64,000 nt of DNA, taken from Arcicella aurantiaca (lineage in GTDB: Bacteria > Bacteroidota > Bacteroidia > Cytophagales > Spirosomataceae). Under the pieces are notes generated by a model. The model did not search any database. It saw nothing but the letters and a program-made list of their open reading frames with translations, and had not been told where the DNA came from. The stretch is from contig NZ_QGGO01000014.1 in NCBI RefSeq assembly GCF_003148625.1, positions 62,001 to 126,000 on the forward strand. Reading direction: 5' to 3'. Position numbers and translations under genes: made by a program. This document shows, piece by piece, positions 60,717 through 64,000 of this stretch; position 1 is the stretch's first letter, and each line of letters starts with the position of its first letter.

Positions 60717-62702
60717 ATGACCGATTCGGTAAAAGAAAAAATCCTATCTCTCAAAGGTCCAATCTTCGTTTACGGAGCAAGCGGTTTTATAGGTGCTAAT
60801 CTTTTTAAAGATATTTTTAGTGTACGCAAAGATTGTTACGCACTTACGCATGATGCTCAAAAAGCATGGCGATTGAAATTACTTGATATTCCTGCTGCCA
60901 ATATTGTTCACTGTGATATTGTGTCTAATTATTCGGTTCAAGAGGTTTTTAATACTTATAAACCTAAAACCATTTTTAATTTAGCGGCTTATGGTGCGTA
61001 TTCAAAGCAAAAAAATATAACACTTACCTACGAAACTAACGTAATTGGTACGGTAAATCTTTTAGAAAATCTTGCTTCCGACATGGTGTACATCCACGCA
61101 GGAAGTAGCTCTGAATATGGTTTTAACTGTACTTCTCCAAAAGAAACTGATACGCTTGAACCGAATAGTCACTATTCAGTTTCAAAAGTTTCGGCGGCTT
61201 ACATGATTCAGTTTTACGCAAAAGTTCATGAGAAAAATGCTGTAAATCTTCGTCTTTATTCCATTTATGGCGATTGGGAAGAACCTGACAGATTAATTCC
61301 AAAATTGATTGAAAGCGTAAGACAACACAAACTACCCAATTTTGTTTCTCCTGAAATTAGTCGTGACTTTGTTTATATGTCCGATTGTGTAGAGGCTTTC
61401 ATTGATTCAGCTTTGAAAATGTCTCCCGAAATCAGAGGGAAATCTTATAACATCGCAAGCGGTGTAAAAACAACCATTGGCGATTTAGTAGAAGTTTGTC
61501 GTAAAGAATTTGGCATTAAAGAAGAGCCTTCGTGGGGAAGTATGCAAAACCGTTCTTGGGATTTAGCAGAATGGTTCGGTGACCCAACTGAAGCTAATAA
61601 AGATTTGGGATGGAAAGCAAAAACACCACTAAATCAAGGACTTAGACAATATTTTGATTGGCAAGAAGGTATCCAATACGAAGGAAAATTATTACCTGCA
61701 TTCCAAAATCCATATCTCAATCCTGTAATTACCGCAATTATTGCTTGTTATAGAGATGCCGAAGCAATTCCGTTTATGTATGAACGTTTAGTCAAGACAT
61801 TTAACGAAATGAAAGTTCGCTATGAAATTATTTTCGTAAACGACTGCTCACCAGATAATACAGAAGAAGTTTTAGAAGCCATTTGTAATAAAGACCCAAA
61901 TGTTATTGGAATTACCCATTCAAGAAATTTTGGTTCACAAGCAGGATTCTTGTCAGGAATGGAAATTTCAACGGGAGATGCCGTCGTTTTAATGGACGGA
62001 GATTTACAAGACCCGCCAGAAATTATGCCTAAGTTTTATGAAAAATGGACGCAAGGTTATGAAGTAACTTACGGAGTTAGGGTTCAACGTGAAATGCCCG
62101 CTTGGTTACATTTTTTCTACAAGACATTTTATAAAATCTTCAAGAATATGTCGTACATCAACATACCAAAAGATGCAGGCGATTTCTCGATGATTGACCG
62201 TAAAGTAGTGAAAGAGTTGATTAATTTACCAGAAACTGAACAGTTTTTACGTGGATTAAGAGCTTGGGTTGGTTTCAAACAAACTGGAGTAGATTATGTT
62301 CGTCCAGAAAGAATGTTTGGAGTTTCTACCAACAACTGGCGTAAAAATATTTGGTGGGCTAAAAAAGCAATATTCTCATTTAGCTTTGTCCCTTTAGAAA
62401 TCATGTCATACACAGGTTTCTTTATGACATTAGCGTCAATTTTAGGAATAATTTGGCAAGTTTTAGCAAAATATGTTTTCTATCCAGAAACTCCATCAGG
62501 CTTATCAACAGTTATTATTTTGGTTATGTTTTTCGGAGGAATTAATATGTTAGGAATCAGTTTCTTAGGAGAATATATCGCTAAGATTTTTGAGGAAACG
62601 AAAAAACGTCCAAAATTCATTAGAACGAAAGTGAGAAAAGGCGTTAAACGTTACAACACTTCAGAAGAAATTAAAAGATTAGTAGAAGAACAGAGAAAAT
62701 AA
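60717..62702 (+). CDS. Fusion of a nucleotide-sugar epimerase/dehydratase and a polyprenyl-phosphate GT2 glycosyltransferase
   Basis: 661 residues in two domains. Residues ~15-320 are an extended SDR: 'VYGASGFIGANLF' (NAD loop), 'NLAAYGAYSKQ', catalytic 'YSVSKVSAAYM', and 'YSIYGDWEEPDRL'. Residues ~335-661 are a GT2 enzyme of the DPM/GtrB/ArnC type: 'VITAIIACYRDAEAIPF', 'NDCSPDNTEEVL', 'MDGDLQDPPE' (metal/nucleotide Asp), 'DFSMIDRKVV', 'RGLRAWVGFKQ' and two C-terminal membrane helices (~555-620). The arrangement would let one protein make a nucleotide sugar and move it onto a polyprenyl phosphate. It lies between the two transketolase halves. The fusion appears natural, with no frameshift. 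Confidence 0.88.
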   Translation: MTDSVKEKILSLKGPIFVYGASGFIGANLFKDIFSVRKDCYALTHDAQKAWRLKLLDIPAANIVHCDIVSNYSVQEVFNTYKPKTIFNLAAYGAYSKQKNITLTYETNVIGTVNLLENLASDMVYIHAGSSSEYGFNCTSPKETDTLEPNSHYSVSKVSAAYMIQFYAKVHEKNAVNLRLYSIYGDWEEPDRLIPKLIESVRQHKLPNFVSPEISRDFVYMSDCVEAFIDSALKMSPEIRGKSYNIASGVKTTIGDLVEVCRKEFGIKEEPSWGSMQNRSWDLAEWFGDPTEANKDLGWKAKTPLNQGLRQYFDWQEGIQYEGKLLPAFQNPYLNPVITAIIACYRDAEAIPFMYERLVKTFNEMKVRYEIIFVNDCSPDNTEEVLEAICNKDPNVIGITHSRNFGSQAGFLSGMEISTGDAVVLMDGDLQDPPEIMPKFYEKWTQGYEVTYGVRVQREMPAWLHFFYKTFYKIFKNMSYINIPKDAGDFSMIDRKVVKELINLPETEQFLRGLRAWVGFKQTGVDYVRPERMFGVSTNNWRKNIWWAKKAIFSFSFVPLEIMSYTGFFMTLASILGIIWQVLAKYVFYPETPSGLSTVIILVMFFGGINMLGISFLGEYIAKIFEETKKRPKFIRTKVRKGVKRYNTSEEIKRLVEEQRK

Positions 62703-62795
62703 ATGAAGTAGTAAGTTGTATGTCGAAAGTCACAAGAAAAATGAAATGGTTGATTTACTTATGACTTTTGACTTATAGACTTACCTCTAAAATAT

Positions 62796-63704
62796 ATGAG
62801 AAGAGAATTTTCAGATGCCATCGAAAAAATTGCACTTGCAGACGAGAAAGTCGTTTTTATTACGGGCGATTTAGGCTACAACGCACTCGAAAACTTACAA
62901 GAAAAGTTAGGAAATCGCTTTATTAATGCAGGCGTTGCCGAACAAAACATGGTAGGTTTAGCCGCAGGAATGGCATACAAAGGATTTAAAGTTTTTTGTT
63001 ATTCAATTGCTCCATTCATCGTTTACCGTTGTTGGGAACAATTCAGAAATGACGTTTGCTTGCATAATTTGCCTGTTTTCTTGGTTGGAAATGGAGGTGG
63101 CTATGGCTACGGGATTATGGGAAGTTCGCACCATGCCATTGAAGATATTGCAGGTTTGAGTAGTCTTCAAAACGTAAAATGTTGGGTTCCTGCCTTTGCA
63201 GATGATGTAGAACCATTCGTAAATCAAATAGTTGCAGATGGTCGCCCTGCTTATTTACGTTTAGGAGCAGGAAAGCAAACCCCTGCCCATGAAGGCAACT
63301 TTGGAAGTTTGAAAATGGTGGTAAAATCTGACGAAGCGAAAGGAACAATCGTTGCTTTAGGACCCGTTGCTAATAATGTGGTAGCAGTTTTGCAACAAGA
63401 AGAATTTGCCAATAAATTTAATCTTTTAACTGCCCAAAATGTTCCTTTGACTATTAATAATGAAGGCTTGTCTTTATTGCAAAACACTGAAAATCTATTA
63501 GTTATCGAAGAACACGTTAGTATTGGCGGATTAGCACAACAACTTTCAGTGCAATTAATGGAGAATGGTATTACCTTCAAAAAATTCATTAGTCTTAGAG
63601 CTGAGGGTTATCCAGATGGGACTTATGGCGACCAAAATTTTCATCAAACTCAATCTGGTTTAGATGCAAAAAATATCGCTGATAAATTAAGACTTTTCGT
63701 TTAA
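62796..63704 (+). CDS. Transketolase-like subunit, C-terminal (Pyr) half
   Basis: 302 residues covering the pyrimidine-binding and C-terminal domains. 'ITGDLGYNALE' opens the domain and 'FINAGVAEQNMVGLAAGMA' contains the catalytic Glu of transketolases; 'APFIVYRCWEQFRND' is another conserved part, and 'LVIEEHVSIGGLAQQL' begins the C-terminal domain. It complements the gene at 59729. A repeat element starts directly after the stop (0 nt). Confidence 0.87.
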   Translation: MRREFSDAIEKIALADEKVVFITGDLGYNALENLQEKLGNRFINAGVAEQNMVGLAAGMAYKGFKVFCYSIAPFIVYRCWEQFRNDVCLHNLPVFLVGNGGGYGYGIMGSSHHAIEDIAGLSSLQNVKCWVPAFADDVEPFVNQIVADGRPAYLRLGAGKQTPAHEGNFGSLKMVVKSDEAKGTIVALGPVANNVVAVLQQEEFANKFNLLTAQNVPLTINNEGLSLLQNTENLLVIEEHVSIGGLAQQLSVQLMENGITFKKFISLRAEGYPDGTYGDQNFHQTQSGLDAKNIADKLRLFV

Positions 63705-63758
63705 GTAACTCAGACTTCAGTCTGTAAATTTAAAAGTACAGACTAAAGTCTGCGTTAC
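63705..63758. repeat. GTAAC-type palindromic repeat directly after the transketolase stop
   Basis: GTAACTCAGACTTCAGTCTGT (63705-63725) and inverted ACAGACTAAAGTCTGCGTTAC (63738-63758) enclose a 12-nt linker. The repeat starts at the base after the TAA stop codon. Confidence 0.85.
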
Positions 63759-63780
63759 TATTTACCATAATCCTTATCCA

Positions 63781-64000
63781 TTGAAGAATATTTTACAAAA
63801 AAATGCGATTTGGGGCATCATCATCTTTTTTCCTGTTGCTCTTTATTTTTACTTTCTTTCGGAATATGCTATCAATATTCCGAAATGGGATGACCATGCA
63901 CTGAAAGCATTTATTGTAGAATTTCAAAATGCTAATGGATTTGCAGCCAAAATACAGGCAATCTTTAAACAGCATAACGAACATCGCATCGCTTTTGACC
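63781..64000 (+). CDS. Putative membrane protein, N-terminal part (cut by window end)
   Basis: An open frame from TTG at 63781 runs to the window end (73 residues visible). It begins 'LKNILQKNAIWGIIIFFPVALYF', a good first membrane helix, followed by 'PKWDDHALKAFIVEF' and 'IFKQHNEHRIAFD', a hydrophilic loop as seen in multi-helix glycosyltransferase- or flippase-like proteins of surface glycan loci. The frame is open further upstream through the repeat but has no ATG, so the TTG start is tentative. No family is assigned. Confidence 0.5.
   Translation, partial: MKNILQKNAIWGIIIFFPVALYFYFLSEYAINIPKWDDHALKAFIVEFQNANGFAAKIQAIFKQHNEHRIAFD

Noticed and set aside
62703-62795. Imperfect GTCGAAAGTCA/TGACTTTTGAC foldback before the second transketolase gene
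   Set aside because: The arms match only partly and no other copy was seen in the window, so it was not listed as an element.

Overview
The window looks like a chromosomal segment of an AT-rich Bacteroidota, most likely a Cytophagales bacterium (Emticicia/Arcicella-like; this is inference from gene content, not a database match). Signs are Bacteroidota-type -7 boxes (TAnnTTTG), lipoproteins and Tat-exported Gfo/Idh/MocA oxidoreductases, GH67/GH43/GH36 glycan enzymes, PD40-OmpA proteins, and almost no Shine-Dalgarno sites. No rRNA, tRNA, CRISPR array, phage or complete insertion sequence was seen.

Layout: 0-16 kb is mixed housekeeping and metabolism: GDPD-like C-terminus, VOC protein, MFS transporter plus MalY-type lyase, HDAC-like deacetylase, rpe, GT39-like membrane protein, ligA, dapA, M14 peptidase, yidD, TerC. 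16.2-23.2 kb is a sugar operon resembling the non-phosphorylative L-fucose route (RhaM-type mutarotase, keto-deoxy-fuconate dehydrogenase, SGNH hydrolase, FAH-type diketo hydrolase, fuconolactonase, fucose dehydrogenase-like SDR), followed by a ribokinase and another SDR; L-fuconate dehydratase is absent. 23.3-32.8 kb holds a very large sugar-dehydrogenase/HEAT/cytochrome c protein, a lipoprotein hydrolase, a GNAT protein and three Gfo/Idh/MocA proteins. 32.9-39.9 kb is a glucuronoxylan/hexuronate locus (GH43, mannonate oxidoreductase-like SDR, GH67 alpha-glucuronidase, uxuA) with a divergent LacI regulator. Matching LacI-type operators lie in the uxuA-lacI gap and in front of the 28.9 kb oxidoreductase operon. 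40.1-44.9 kb is a sulfur module (methyltransferase, two YeeE/YedE proteins, MBL-rhodanese, ArsR regulator), with two copies of one palindromic operator between arsR and a divergent DUF1275 gene. 44.8-52.1 kb is a complete eboA-F cluster in alphabetical order, a metabolite-trafficking system whose substrate here is unknown. 52.2-64 kb has a GH36 alpha-galactosidase, two paralogous PD40-OmpA proteins, and a split transketolase flanking an unusual epimerase-GT2 fusion, probably the start of a surface-glycan locus.

The most unusual signal is not a gene. The intergenic DNA is crowded with several unrelated palindromic or tandem repeat families, and many copies sit directly on the 3' ends of genes. 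The main family has an outer GTAACAC...GTGTTAC frame around a self-palindromic core. In at least three places the repeat itself supplies the stop codon. One copy is expanded to eight direct units plus one inverted closing unit inside the fucose-like operon. This suggests repeat insertion or growth targeted to stop codons or terminators, with possible effects on intra-operon transcript ends.
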